Below, piece by piece: positions 10,571 through 18,323 of a stretch of 64,000 nt of DNA. Position numbers and translations under genes: made by a program. The stretch is from RPQJ01 sp046347155. Lineage in GTDB: Bacteria; Pseudomonadota; Gammaproteobacteria; Steroidobacterales; Steroidobacteraceae. The stretch covers positions 1,364,001 to 1,428,000 of the forward strand of contig JAXMGT010000001.1 in the NCBI GenBank assembly GCA_046347155.1. Reading direction: 5' to 3'. Position 1 is the stretch's first letter. The number at the start of each line of letters is the position of its first letter. Under the pieces are notes generated by a model. That model made no database searches and was not told where the DNA came from. It saw only the letters and a program-made list of their open reading frames with translations.

Positions 10571-11283
10571 TGCGGCAGGTCGTCCTCGACACCGAGACCA
10601 CGGGCCTCGAGCCCGAGCAGGGCCACCGGATCATCGAGGTCGGCTGCATCGAGGTCGTGAACCGGCGCCGCACCGGCCGCCGGTTCCATCGCTACCTGTG
10701 GCCGGACCGGGAGATCGATGCCGGCGCGCTGCAGGTGCACGGGTTGAGCGAGGACTTCCTCCGCGGCCAGCCGCGGTTCGCCGACGTCGCAGCCGAGCTG
10801 CTCGAATTCATCCGTGGCGCCGAGCTCGTGATCCACAACGCCCCGTTCGACGTCGCGTTCCTGGACGCCGAGTTCCGTCGTCTCGCGGAACCGACTGCGG
10901 TCGCCGAGCACTGCACGGTGCTCGACACGCTGCAGCTCGCGCGCCAGATGCACCCCGGCCAGCGCAACGGACTCGACGCGCTGTGCAAGCGCTATTCGGT
11001 CGACAACTCGCACCGCGAACTCCACGGCGCACTGCTCGACGCCGACCTGCTGCTCGAGGTCTACCTCGCGATGACGGGCGGGCAGGGCGCGCTCACGCTC
11101 GGCGACGGCGACGAAGGCGCGGCGAGCCAGGCGAGCACGCGCCGCGCGAAGCGGCCGAAGGGCACGCTCGTGGTCCGGCGGGCGTCCGAAGCAGAGTGCG
11201 CCGCGCACGAGGCGCGCCTCGCGGCCCTCGACAAGTCGAGCGGCGGCAAGACGCTTTGGCGGACGTTCGAGCCGCCGGGATGA
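10570..11283 (+). CDS. dnaQ: DNA polymerase III epsilon subunit (3'-5' proofreading exonuclease)
   Basis: Proofreading subunit of the replicative polymerase, 237 residues. ExoI motif D7-x-E9 is seen in VVLDTETTGLEP; ExoII is in HNAPFDVAFLDAEF; ExoIII is H-x4-D in NSHRELHGALLDADLL. The C-terminal part after residue 180 is the short polymerase-alpha-binding tail, ending in GKTLWRTFEPPG. The start ATG 10570 overlaps the aminotransferase stop by one base, and the stop overlaps the nhaB start (ATGA), so the run rnhA–aminotransferase–dnaQ–nhaB is probably one transcript. In related bacteria dnaQ is next to rnhA. Confidence 0.96.
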   Translation: MRQVVLDTETTGLEPEQGHRIIEVGCIEVVNRRRTGRRFHRYLWPDREIDAGALQVHGLSEDFLRGQPRFADVAAELLEFIRGAELVIHNAPFDVAFLDAEFRRLAEPTAVAEHCTVLDTLQLARQMHPGQRNGLDALCKRYSVDNSHRELHGALLDADLLLEVYLAMTGGQGALTLGDGDEGAASQASTRRAKRPKGTLVVRRASEAECAAHEARLAALDKSSGGKTLWRTFEPPG

Positions 11284-12782
11284 GCGCGACGCTGTCCCAG
11301 GCGTTCGCCCGCAACTTCCTCGGCCACGCGCCGGGCTGGTACAAGCTCGCGGTGCTCGGGTTCCTGCTCGTCAACCCGCTGGTGCTGCTCCTGGCCGGGC
11401 CGGCGGTGACCGGCTGGCTGCTGCTCGCGGAGTTCATCTTCGCGCTGGCGATGGCGCTGCGCTGTTATCCGCTGCAGCCGGGCGGGCTGCTTGCGATCCA
11501 GTCGGTGCTGATGGGGCTCACGACGGCCGAGGGCGTGTACCGTGAGGTGCTCGGCGCGGTGCCGGTGATCCTGCTGCTCGTGTTCATGGTCGCCGGCATC
11601 CACTTCCTGCGCGAGCTGCTGCTGTACGTGTTCACCCGGCTGTTGCTCCGCGTGCGTTCCGGCACCGCGCTCGGCCTGATGTTCTGTGCCGCGTCGGCAT
11701 TGCTGTCGGCCTTTCTCGACGCACTCACGGTGGTCGCGGTCGCGGTGACGGTCGGCAGCGGGTTCTACGCGGTCTACCACCGCGTCGCGTCCGGCAAGAC
11801 TCACCACGATGCCCACGACCCCGCGAACGACGAGGCCGTCGATGAACGGCACCGGGACGACCTCGAGCGCTTCCGGGGGTTCCTGCGCGGACTCATGATG
11901 CATTCGGCGGTCGGCACGGCGATCGGCGGCGTGATGACCCAGGTCGGCGAGCCGCAGAACCTGCTGATCGCCGAGCACGCCGGTTGGAACTTCGGCGAGT
12001 TCTTCCTGGCGGTGGCGCCGGTGTCGGTGCCGGTCGCGATCGCGGGCCTCGCGACCTGCTGGGTCGTCGAGCGGTTCGGCCTGTTTGGCTACGGGACCGG
12101 ACTGCCGGGTGCTGCGCGGACCGTGCTCGCCGAGCATGCGGCGCGGGCCGACGCGGCGTCGACGCCGCGGGATCGCCAGGTGCTCGTCGTGCAGGCGCTC
12201 GTCGCGCTGGTGCTCGTGCTCGGGCTCGCGTTCCACGTCGCGGAGGTCGGGCTGATCGGGCTCGTCGTGATCATCCTGGCGACCAGCTTCACCGGCATCG
12301 TCGAAGAACACCAGATCGGCAAGGCGTTCGAGTCCGCATTGCCCTTCACGGCATTGCTGGTCGTGTTCTTCGTCATCGTGGCCGGGATCCACGACCAGCA
12401 CCTCTTCGAGCCGGTCATGCGCCGGGTGATCGAGACCGGTGGACGGGACCAGGCCGGGCTGCTGTATCTCGCCACGGGCGCGCTGTCTGCGATCAGCGAC
12501 AACGTGTTCGTCGCGAGCATCTACATCACCGAGATGAAGGCCGCGCTGCTCCAGGGCCTCCTCACGCGCGAGCAGTTCGACGCGGCGGCCGTCGCGATCA
12601 ACACCGGCACGAACATCCCGAGCGTCGCGACGCCGAACGGCCAGGCCGCGTTCCTGTTTCTGCTGACGTCGACGCTCGCGCCGCTGATCCGGCTCGGTTA
12701 CCTGCGGATGGTCTGGATGGCGCTGCCGTACTTCGTCGTGCTCTCGGCCGTCGGCTTCGTGGCCGTCGTCTGGTTGCCGTGA
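11280..12782 (+). CDS. nhaB: Na+/H+ antiporter NhaB
   Basis: Inner-membrane sodium/proton antiporter, 500 residues from ATG 11280. About 12 hydrophobic segments are visible, beginning with YKLAVLGFLLVNPLVLLLAG. NhaB marks include AFLDALTVVAVAVTVGSGFY, GGVMTQVGEPQNLLIAEHAGW, GALSAISDNVFVASIYITEMK and AINTGTNIPSVATPNGQAAFL. The frame is open far upstream through dnaQ, but the ATG overlapping the dnaQ stop gives the standard NhaB N-terminus. After the stop there are about 190 bp without a gene, rich in GC and carrying a long palindrome at 12917–12934. Confidence 0.96.
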   Translation: MSATLSQAFARNFLGHAPGWYKLAVLGFLLVNPLVLLLAGPAVTGWLLLAEFIFALAMALRCYPLQPGGLLAIQSVLMGLTTAEGVYREVLGAVPVILLLVFMVAGIHFLRELLLYVFTRLLLRVRSGTALGLMFCAASALLSAFLDALTVVAVAVTVGSGFYAVYHRVASGKTHHDAHDPANDEAVDERHRDDLERFRGFLRGLMMHSAVGTAIGGVMTQVGEPQNLLIAEHAGWNFGEFFLAVAPVSVPVAIAGLATCWVVERFGLFGYGTGLPGAARTVLAEHAARADAASTPRDRQVLVVQALVALVLVLGLAFHVAEVGLIGLVVIILATSFTGIVEEHQIGKAFESALPFTALLVVFFVIVAGIHDQHLFEPVMRRVIETGGRDQAGLLYLATGALSAISDNVFVASIYITEMKAALLQGLLTREQFDAAAVAINTGTNIPSVATPNGQAAFLFLLTSTLAPLIRLGYLRMVWMALPYFVVLSAVGFVAVVWLP

Positions 12783-12916
12783 GCGCGTGGCGGTCGCCCG
12801 GTCCGGCGCGGGCCCGGTCGCCGGAGCCGCTCGGATCCCGGGGGTGCCGGGCCGGCAAGGTGACCGGTGTCGCATTCGCGATGGGGCCGCTGTGGCATCC
12901 TTGCCGTCTGGATTCG

Positions 12917-12934
12917 CCGGGGCGCGCGCCCCGG
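12917..12934. repeat. Perfect 18-bp palindrome upstream of tviB
   Basis: CCGGGGCGCGCGCCCCGG is a perfect self-complementary palindrome 34 bp before the tviB start. It has no loop and no following T-run, so it is a poor terminator. It could be a regulator site or a folded leader element. Only its symmetry is seen; the function is unknown. Confidence 0.5.
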
Positions 12935-12968
12935 CGGGGCGTGCGTTGACTGATTCCGGGACCCGCGA

Positions 12969-14252
12969 ATGCCTCGATTCAACCTCAGGAACCTCTCGGT
13001 CGGCGTGATCGGCCTCGGTTACGTGGGCCTGCCGCTCGCGGTCGAGTTCGGCCGGCGCTTCAGGACCGTCGGGTTCGACATCAAGCAGGCGCGCGTGGAT
13101 GAGCTGCGCGCCGGCCATGACAGCACGCTCGAAACGACCGCCGAGGAACTCGCTGCGGCGACAAAGCTCACCTGCACCAGCCGGCTCGCCGACCTGAAGG
13201 TGTGCCGGGTCTATATCGTGACCGTCCCGACGCCGATCGACGAGTACAAGCGCCCCGACCTCACGCCACTCGTGAAGGCGAGCGAGACGGTGGGACAGGT
13301 GCTCAAGAAGGGCGACGTCGTCGTGTACGAATCCACCGTCTACCCGGGCTGCACCGAGGAAGTGTGCGTGCCCATCCTCGAGCGCGTCTCCGGGCTGCGC
13401 TTCAACAAGGATTTCTACGCGGGTTACAGCCCCGAGCGCATCAACCCGGGCGACAAGCAGCACCGTCTGCCGACGATCCGGAAGGTGACGTCGGGCTCGA
13501 CGCCCGAAGTGGCCGAGTTCGTCGACGGACTGTACCGCTCGATCGTGACCGCCGGCACCCACAAGGCTTCGAGCATCAAGGTGGCCGAGGCGGCCAAGGT
13601 GATCGAGAACACGCAGCGCGACGTGAACATCGCGCTGATCAACGAGCTCGCGCTGATCTTCAATCGGCTCGGCATCGACACCGAAGAGGTGCTGAAGGCC
13701 GCGGGCAGCAAGTGGAACTTCCTGCCGTTCCGGCCTGGCCTCGTGGGTGGCCACTGCATCGGCGTCGATCCCTACTACCTGACCCACAAGGCGCAGGCGA
13801 TCGGCTACCACCCGGAGATGATCCTGGCCGGGCGGCGCATCAACGACAACATGGGCATCTACGTCGCGCAGCAGGTCGCGCAGCTCATGATCGCGAAGCG
13901 CATCCAGGTGCGGGACGCGCGGATCCTGGTGCTCGGGCTCACGTTCAAGGAAAACTGCCCGGACGTCCGGAATTCCAAGGTCGTCGACGTGGTGCGCGAG
14001 CTCGGCAAATACGGCGCGAGGGTCGATGTCTACGACCCCTGGGCCGACATTCACGAGGCCCAGCACGAGTACGGGCTGAAGCCGATCCGCCGCCTGAAGC
14101 CCGGCACCTACGACGCGATCGTCGTCGGCGTCGCGCACGACGAGTTCAGGCGGATGGGCATCGCGAAGATCCGCGAGCTCGGCCGCCGCGAGCACGTGCT
14201 CTACGACATCAAGTACGTCTTTCCAGCGGACGAGGTCGACGGCAGGCTATGA
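12969..14252 (+). CDS. tviB: UDP-N-acetylglucosamine 6-dehydrogenase (TviB/WbpA/WbpO type)
   Basis: Oxidises the C6 hydroxyl of a UDP-HexNAc to the uronic acid with two NAD+, supplying acidic amino sugars for polysaccharide. It has 427 residues. The NAD-binding Rossmann motif is GLGYVGLPLA (about 15–24), the active-site cysteine is Cys263 in GLVGGHCIGVDPYY, and the C-terminal domain has VLGLTFKENCPDVRNSK. The HexNAc-type dehydrogenases (TviB, WbpO) share these forms, which differ from the UDP-glucose dehydrogenase at 15.5 kb. Its stop overlaps the following epimerase start as ATGA, which makes a two-gene cassette like tviB–tviC. Confidence 0.92.
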   Translation: MPRFNLRNLSVGVIGLGYVGLPLAVEFGRRFRTVGFDIKQARVDELRAGHDSTLETTAEELAAATKLTCTSRLADLKVCRVYIVTVPTPIDEYKRPDLTPLVKASETVGQVLKKGDVVVYESTVYPGCTEEVCVPILERVSGLRFNKDFYAGYSPERINPGDKQHRLPTIRKVTSGSTPEVAEFVDGLYRSIVTAGTHKASSIKVAEAAKVIENTQRDVNIALINELALIFNRLGIDTEEVLKAAGSKWNFLPFRPGLVGGHCIGVDPYYLTHKAQAIGYHPEMILAGRRINDNMGIYVAQQVAQLMIAKRIQVRDARILVLGLTFKENCPDVRNSKVVDVVRELGKYGARVDVYDPWADIHEAQHEYGLKPIRRLKPGTYDAIVVGVAHDEFRRMGIAKIRELGRREHVLYDIKYVFPADEVDGRL

Positions 14253-15292
14253 AGATCCTGGTCACCGGCGCCGCCGGATTCATCGGCTACCACACGGCCA
14301 CGAAACTGCTCGAGCGTGGCGACGAAGTCGTCGGCCTCGACAACCTGAACGACTACTACGACGTGCGGCTCAAGCTCGCGCGGGTGGCCCGGCTCGAGCG
14401 GCACGCCGGATTCCAGTTCGAGAAGCTCGACCTGGCCGACCGCGACGGCATGAAGGCACTGTTCGGGCGCGGTAAGTTCGATCGCGTGATCCACCTCGGC
14501 GCGCAGGCCGGCGTGCGCTACTCGATCGAGAACCCGCTGGCCTACGTGGACTCGAACGTCGTCGGTACCGCGAACGTGCTCGAGGGCTGCCGGCACAACG
14601 GGGTCGGCCACCTCGTCTATGCGTCGACGAGTTCCGTCTACGGTGCCAATACCAAGATGCCGTTCTCGGTCCACCAGAACGTCGATCACCCGCTGTCGTT
14701 CTATGCGGCGACCAAGAAGGCCAACGAGTTGATGGCGCACACGTATGCGCACCTTTACGGCCTGCCGGTGACCGGGCTGCGTTTCTTCACGGTCTACGGA
14801 CCGTGGGGCCGTCCGGACATGGCGCTCTTCCTGTTCACCCGGAACATCCTGGCCGGCAAGCCCATCGACGTGTTCAACCACGGCCACCATCGCCGCGACT
14901 TCACGTACGTCGGCGACATCGCCGAGGGCGTCGTGCGAGCCTGCGACCGTCCGGCCACCGGCAACACGGCGTGGAACGGCGACGACCCTGATCCGGCGTC
15001 GTCGAAGGCGCCGTACCGGCTCTACAACATCGGCAACAACCGGCCGGTCGAGTTGCTGCATTACATCCGGGTGCTCGAGGACTGCCTGGGCCGCAAGGCC
15101 GAGATGAACCTGTTGCCGCTGCAGGCCGGCGACGTGCCGGACACCTGGGCGGACGTCGAGGACCTCGTGCGCGACGTCGGATACCTGCCCGCGACCAGCG
15201 TCGAGGTCGGCATCCGGGCCTTCGTAGACTGGTATCTCGAGTACTACCGGGATGGTGGTCCCCCGAACCCCAAGGTCGTCAACCTCGGCTAA
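14249..15292 (+). CDS. NAD-dependent epimerase (UDP-glucuronate 4-epimerase type)
   Basis: Short-chain dehydrogenase/reductase of 347 residues from ATG 14249. GAAGFIGYH (8–16) is the NAD-binding motif, and the catalytic pair is Tyr152-x3-Lys156 (FYAATKKANE). LDNLNDYYDVRLK and AGVRYSIENPLAYVDSN are typical of the UDP-glucuronate/galacturonate 4-epimerase (LspL/CapI) group. The substrate may instead be the UDP-HexNAcA made by the preceding TviB-like enzyme, since the two genes overlap by 4 bp and are surely co-translated. The frame is open upstream inside tviB, but the ATG gives the normal N-terminus MKILVTGAAGFIG. Confidence 0.9.
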   Translation: MKILVTGAAGFIGYHTATKLLERGDEVVGLDNLNDYYDVRLKLARVARLERHAGFQFEKLDLADRDGMKALFGRGKFDRVIHLGAQAGVRYSIENPLAYVDSNVVGTANVLEGCRHNGVGHLVYASTSSVYGANTKMPFSVHQNVDHPLSFYAATKKANELMAHTYAHLYGLPVTGLRFFTVYGPWGRPDMALFLFTRNILAGKPIDVFNHGHHRRDFTYVGDIAEGVVRACDRPATGNTAWNGDDPDPASSKAPYRLYNIGNNRPVELLHYIRVLEDCLGRKAEMNLLPLQAGDVPDTWADVEDLVRDVGYLPATSVEVGIRAFVDWYLEYYRDGGPPNPKVVNLG

Positions 15293-15446
15293 GGGACAAT
15301 CTCGATTTCCGGGGCTGGGTGTCTAGGGTAGGTGTCTGACACCTACCGGGTGGGCAGGTGTCAGACACCTAAGGGGCGGCCAGGTGACTGACACCTACGG
15401 GGTGACACCTACGGGGCTCCGGACCGGTCGAAATCGAGAATGTCCC
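15293..15446. repeat. Small inverted-end element with repeated GGTGTCTGACACC palindromes
   Basis: Two 17-bp arms in inverted orientation enclose the segment: GGGACAATCTCGATTTC at 15293–15309 and GAAATCGAGAATGTCCC at 15430–15446, with 16 of 17 positions matching. Inside are four related palindromic units: AGGTGTCTGACACCT (15330–15344), AGGTGTCAGACACCT (15356–15370), AGGTGACTGACACCT (15382–15396) and a short GGTGACACCT (15401–15410). No coding frame is plausible here. The shape fits a non-autonomous repeat of the REP/MITE kind; which transposase could move it is not shown in this window. It lies immediately after the epimerase stop. Confidence 0.75.
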
Positions 15447-15511
15447 CCTTCCGGCTGCTAAAATGGCTGGTCTGACCCCGCTCAAGATTCTGTAAAAACA
15501 AGGGCTTGCCG

Positions 15512-16849
15512 GTGAAAGTCACAGTATTTGGTTCGGGATACGTCGGCCTCGTGACCGGTGCCTGCTTCGCCGAGGCCGGCAACCACGTGGTCTGCGTGGA
15601 CATCGACGCCGGCAAGGTCGCACGCCTGCAGCAGGGTGAAATCCCGATCCACGAGCCAGGCCTCGACGCGCTGGTCCGCCGCAACTTCGAAAAGGGCCGG
15701 CTCAAGTTCACGACCAGTGCCGAGGAGGGCATCGCCCACGGCCTGTTCCAGTTCATCGCGGTCGGTACGCCGCCCGAGGAGGACGGCTCGGCGGACCTCT
15801 CGCACGTGCTCGCGGTCGCCGAGACGATCGGTCGTCACATGACCGACTACCGGGTCGTCGTGGACAAGTCCACCGTCCCGGTCGGCACGGCCGACAAGGT
15901 CCGCGAGCGCATCGAGCACACGCTCGCGGAACGGGGCGTCAAGGTCGAGTTCGACGTGGTCTCGAACCCCGAGTTCCTGAAGGAAGGCGCCGCGATCGGC
16001 GACTTCATGAAGCCCGACCGCGTGATCGTCGGCACCGACAACCCGCGCACCGCCGAACTGCTGAAGACGCTCTACGACCCGTTCACCCGCAACCACGAGC
16101 GGATGATCGTGATGGACGTGCGCTCGGCCGAACTCACCAAGTACGCGGCGAACGCGATGCTCGCGACGAAGATCAGCTTCATGAACGAGATCGCGAACCT
16201 GGCCGAGCGCATGGGCGCCGACATCGAGAAGGTGCGCGTCGGCATCGGCTCCGACCCGCGCATCGGCTACAGCTTCATCTACCCGGGCGCCGGCTACGGC
16301 GGCTCGTGCTTCCCGAAGGACGTGAAGGCGCTGGTGCACAGCGCCGGCGAGCACGCCTTCGACGCGCGGCTGCTGAAGTCCGTCGAGGCCGTGAACAAGG
16401 CGCAGAAGCAGCTGCTGTTCCGCAAGATCTCGGGCTGGTTCAAGGGCAGCCTCGCGGGCCGCACGATCGCCGTGTGGGGCCTCGCGTTCAAGCCGAACAC
16501 CGACGACATGCGCGAAGCACCGAGCCGGGAGCTGATGGAAGCGCTCTGGGCCGCCGGTGCGCGCGTGCGTGCCTACGACCCGGTCGCGATGGGCGAGGCG
16601 CGCCGGCTGTACGGTGAGCGGCCGGACCTCCAGCTGGTCGAGCACGCCGAGGACGCGCTCACGGGCGCCGACGCGCTCGCGATCGTCACCGAGTGGCAGG
16701 AGTTCCGCAGCCCGGACTTCGACCTGATCCGCGATCGCCTCGCGAGTCCGGTCGTGTTCGACGGCCGCAACCTCTATGACCCGGCGCTCGTGAAGAGCTT
16801 CGGGCTCCACTACTTCGGCGTCGGTCGCGGCGAACGGCTGCCGGTCTGA
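15512..16849 (+). CDS. ugd: UDP-glucose 6-dehydrogenase
   Basis: Converts UDP-glucose to UDP-glucuronate with two NAD+. It has 445 residues. GTG 15512 gives the family start MKVTVFGSGYVGLVTG; a TTG at 15506 would add only two residues. The active-site cysteine is Cys266 in YPGAGYGGSCFPKDV; VDKSTVPVGT and NPEFLKEGAA are the substrate-loop motifs, and WGLAFKPNTDDMREAPS marks the C-terminal UDP-binding domain. A -10-like TAAAAT is present at 15459–15464, just outside the repeat element, so the gene may have its own promoter. It is clearly distinct from the HexNAc dehydrogenase at 12.97 kb. Confidence 0.96.
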   Translation: MKVTVFGSGYVGLVTGACFAEAGNHVVCVDIDAGKVARLQQGEIPIHEPGLDALVRRNFEKGRLKFTTSAEEGIAHGLFQFIAVGTPPEEDGSADLSHVLAVAETIGRHMTDYRVVVDKSTVPVGTADKVRERIEHTLAERGVKVEFDVVSNPEFLKEGAAIGDFMKPDRVIVGTDNPRTAELLKTLYDPFTRNHERMIVMDVRSAELTKYAANAMLATKISFMNEIANLAERMGADIEKVRVGIGSDPRIGYSFIYPGAGYGGSCFPKDVKALVHSAGEHAFDARLLKSVEAVNKAQKQLLFRKISGWFKGSLAGRTIAVWGLAFKPNTDDMREAPSRELMEALWAAGARVRAYDPVAMGEARRLYGERPDLQLVEHAEDALTGADALAIVTEWQEFRSPDFDLIRDRLASPVVFDGRNLYDPALVKSFGLHYFGVGRGERLPV

Positions 16850-16883
16850 CGAGCCGCTCCACTCGAACGGTACGGGCCGCCTC

Positions 16884-18323
16884 ATGCTCATTCCAGTCAT
16901 CCTCTCCGGCGGCTCCGGCACGCGACTCTGGCCGCTGTCGCGCGAGCTCTACCCGAAACAGCTGCTGCCGCTGGTCGGCGATCGCACGATGCTGCAGGAG
17001 ACCGCGGCGCGGGTCGCGGGCCTGCCCGGGCTCGGCGCGCCAATCGTCGTCTGCAACGAGAGCCACCGTTTCATGGTGGCCGAGCAGCTGCGGGAGGCCG
17101 AGGCGGCCCCGCACGCGATCCTGCTGGAGCCGGTCGGGCGCAATACCGCGCCGGCGGTGGCCGTCGCGGCGCTGGTCGCGCTCGAGCGGAATCCGGCCCG
17201 TCGCGCGGGCGATCCGGATCCGACGCTGCTGGTACTGCCGGCCGACCACGTGATCCGCGACGTCGAGGCGTTCCGCACCGCGGTCGCGGCCGGGCGTTCG
17301 GCGGCTGACTCGGGCCGGCTCGTCACGTTCGGCGTGGTTCCGGACCGCCCGGAAACCGGATACGGCTACATCCGTCGCGCGGCGGGCGAGGGGCCCGCCT
17401 ACCCGGTGGCCGAATTCGTCGAGAAGCCCGACGCGGCGACGGCCGCGCGCTACGTGAGCTCGGGCGAGTACTACTGGAACAGCGGGATGTTCCTGTTCCG
17501 CGCGCGCGCCTTCCTCGACGAACTGCGGATCCACGCGCCCGAAATCCTCGCGGCCTGCGAGCACGCGGTCGCCGCGGCGAAACGCGACCTCGACTTCACG
17601 CGCCTGCCGGCCGACGAGTTCGCGGCCTGCCCGAGCGACTCGATCGACTATGCGGTGATGGAGAAGACCCGCCACGCGGCGGTCATACCGCTCGCGGCCG
17701 GCTGGAGCGACGTCGGTTCGTGGTCCGCGTTGCAGGACGCACTGCCAACCGATGGCGCCGGCAACGTGACCGCCGGCGACGTGCTGGTCGAGGGCGCCGA
17801 GGGCTGCTACCTGCACTCGACGAGCCGGCTGATCGCCGCGGTCGGCCTGCGCGACCACGTCGTCGTCGAGACCAAGGACGCGGTGCTCGTCGCACCGCGT
17901 GACAGGGTGCAGGACGTCAAGGCACTCGTGGCGCAGCTCAAGGCCGCGGGCCGCTACGAGACCTCGCTGCACCGGGAAGTCTTCCGGCCCTGGGGCAGCT
18001 ACGACAGCGTGGACTCGGGCGAGCGCTTCCAGGTGAAGCGCCTCTCCGTGAAGCCGGGTGCATCGATGTCGCTGCAGCTGCACCATCACCGGGCCGAGCA
18101 CTGGATCGTGGTCTCGGGCACCGCGCGGATCACGCGGGGCGAGGAGACGTTCCTGCTCGGCGAGAACGAGTCGACCTACATCCCGATGGGCACCCGTCAC
18201 CGGATCGAGAATCCAGGCAAGGTGCCGCTGCACATCGTCGAGGTGCAGTCAGGCAGCTACCTCGGCGAGGACGACATCGTCCGGTTCGAGGACCGCTACG
18301 GACGCGAGGGTTCGAGCAAGTGA
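16884..18323 (+). CDS. manC: Mannose-1-phosphate guanylyltransferase / mannose-6-phosphate isomerase (ManC/AlgA)
   Basis: Bifunctional enzyme of 479 residues that makes GDP-mannose and can also interconvert fructose-6-P and mannose-6-P. The N-terminal nucleotidyltransferase has ILSGGSGTRLWPLSRE (about 6–21), LPADHVI and FVEKPD. The C-terminal type II isomerase cupin has KPGASMSLQLHHHRAEHWIV, with the metal-binding histidines. GDP-mannose is the precursor for the gmd/fcl pathway at 49–51 kb and for mannose in the EPS. The stop overlaps the GTG start of the phosphomannomutase gene (GTGA), so the two are translationally coupled. Confidence 0.96.
   Translation: MLIPVILSGGSGTRLWPLSRELYPKQLLPLVGDRTMLQETAARVAGLPGLGAPIVVCNESHRFMVAEQLREAEAAPHAILLEPVGRNTAPAVAVAALVALERNPARRAGDPDPTLLVLPADHVIRDVEAFRTAVAAGRSAADSGRLVTFGVVPDRPETGYGYIRRAAGEGPAYPVAEFVEKPDAATAARYVSSGEYYWNSGMFLFRARAFLDELRIHAPEILAACEHAVAAAKRDLDFTRLPADEFAACPSDSIDYAVMEKTRHAAVIPLAAGWSDVGSWSALQDALPTDGAGNVTAGDVLVEGAEGCYLHSTSRLIAAVGLRDHVVVETKDAVLVAPRDRVQDVKALVAQLKAAGRYETSLHREVFRPWGSYDSVDSGERFQVKRLSVKPGASMSLQLHHHRAEHWIVVSGTARITRGEETFLLGENESTYIPMGTRHRIENPGKVPLHIVEVQSGSYLGEDDIVRFEDRYGREGSSK

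Noticed and set aside
12892..12904. TGGCATCCTTGCC as a sigma-54 promoter before tviB
   Set aside because: The spacing between GG and the second GC is several bases too short for the -24/-12 geometry.
11061..14195. A 1,044-codon open frame on the minus strand across dnaQ, nhaB and tviB
   Set aside because: It is antisense to three well-recognised genes; the product is an Arg/His/Asp-rich low-complexity chain typical of the reverse strand of GC-rich genes.
15329..15410. CRISPR array
   Set aside because: Units are palindromic, of unequal spacing (11–12 bp gaps), and vary in sequence; no spacer-length intervals and no cas genes.
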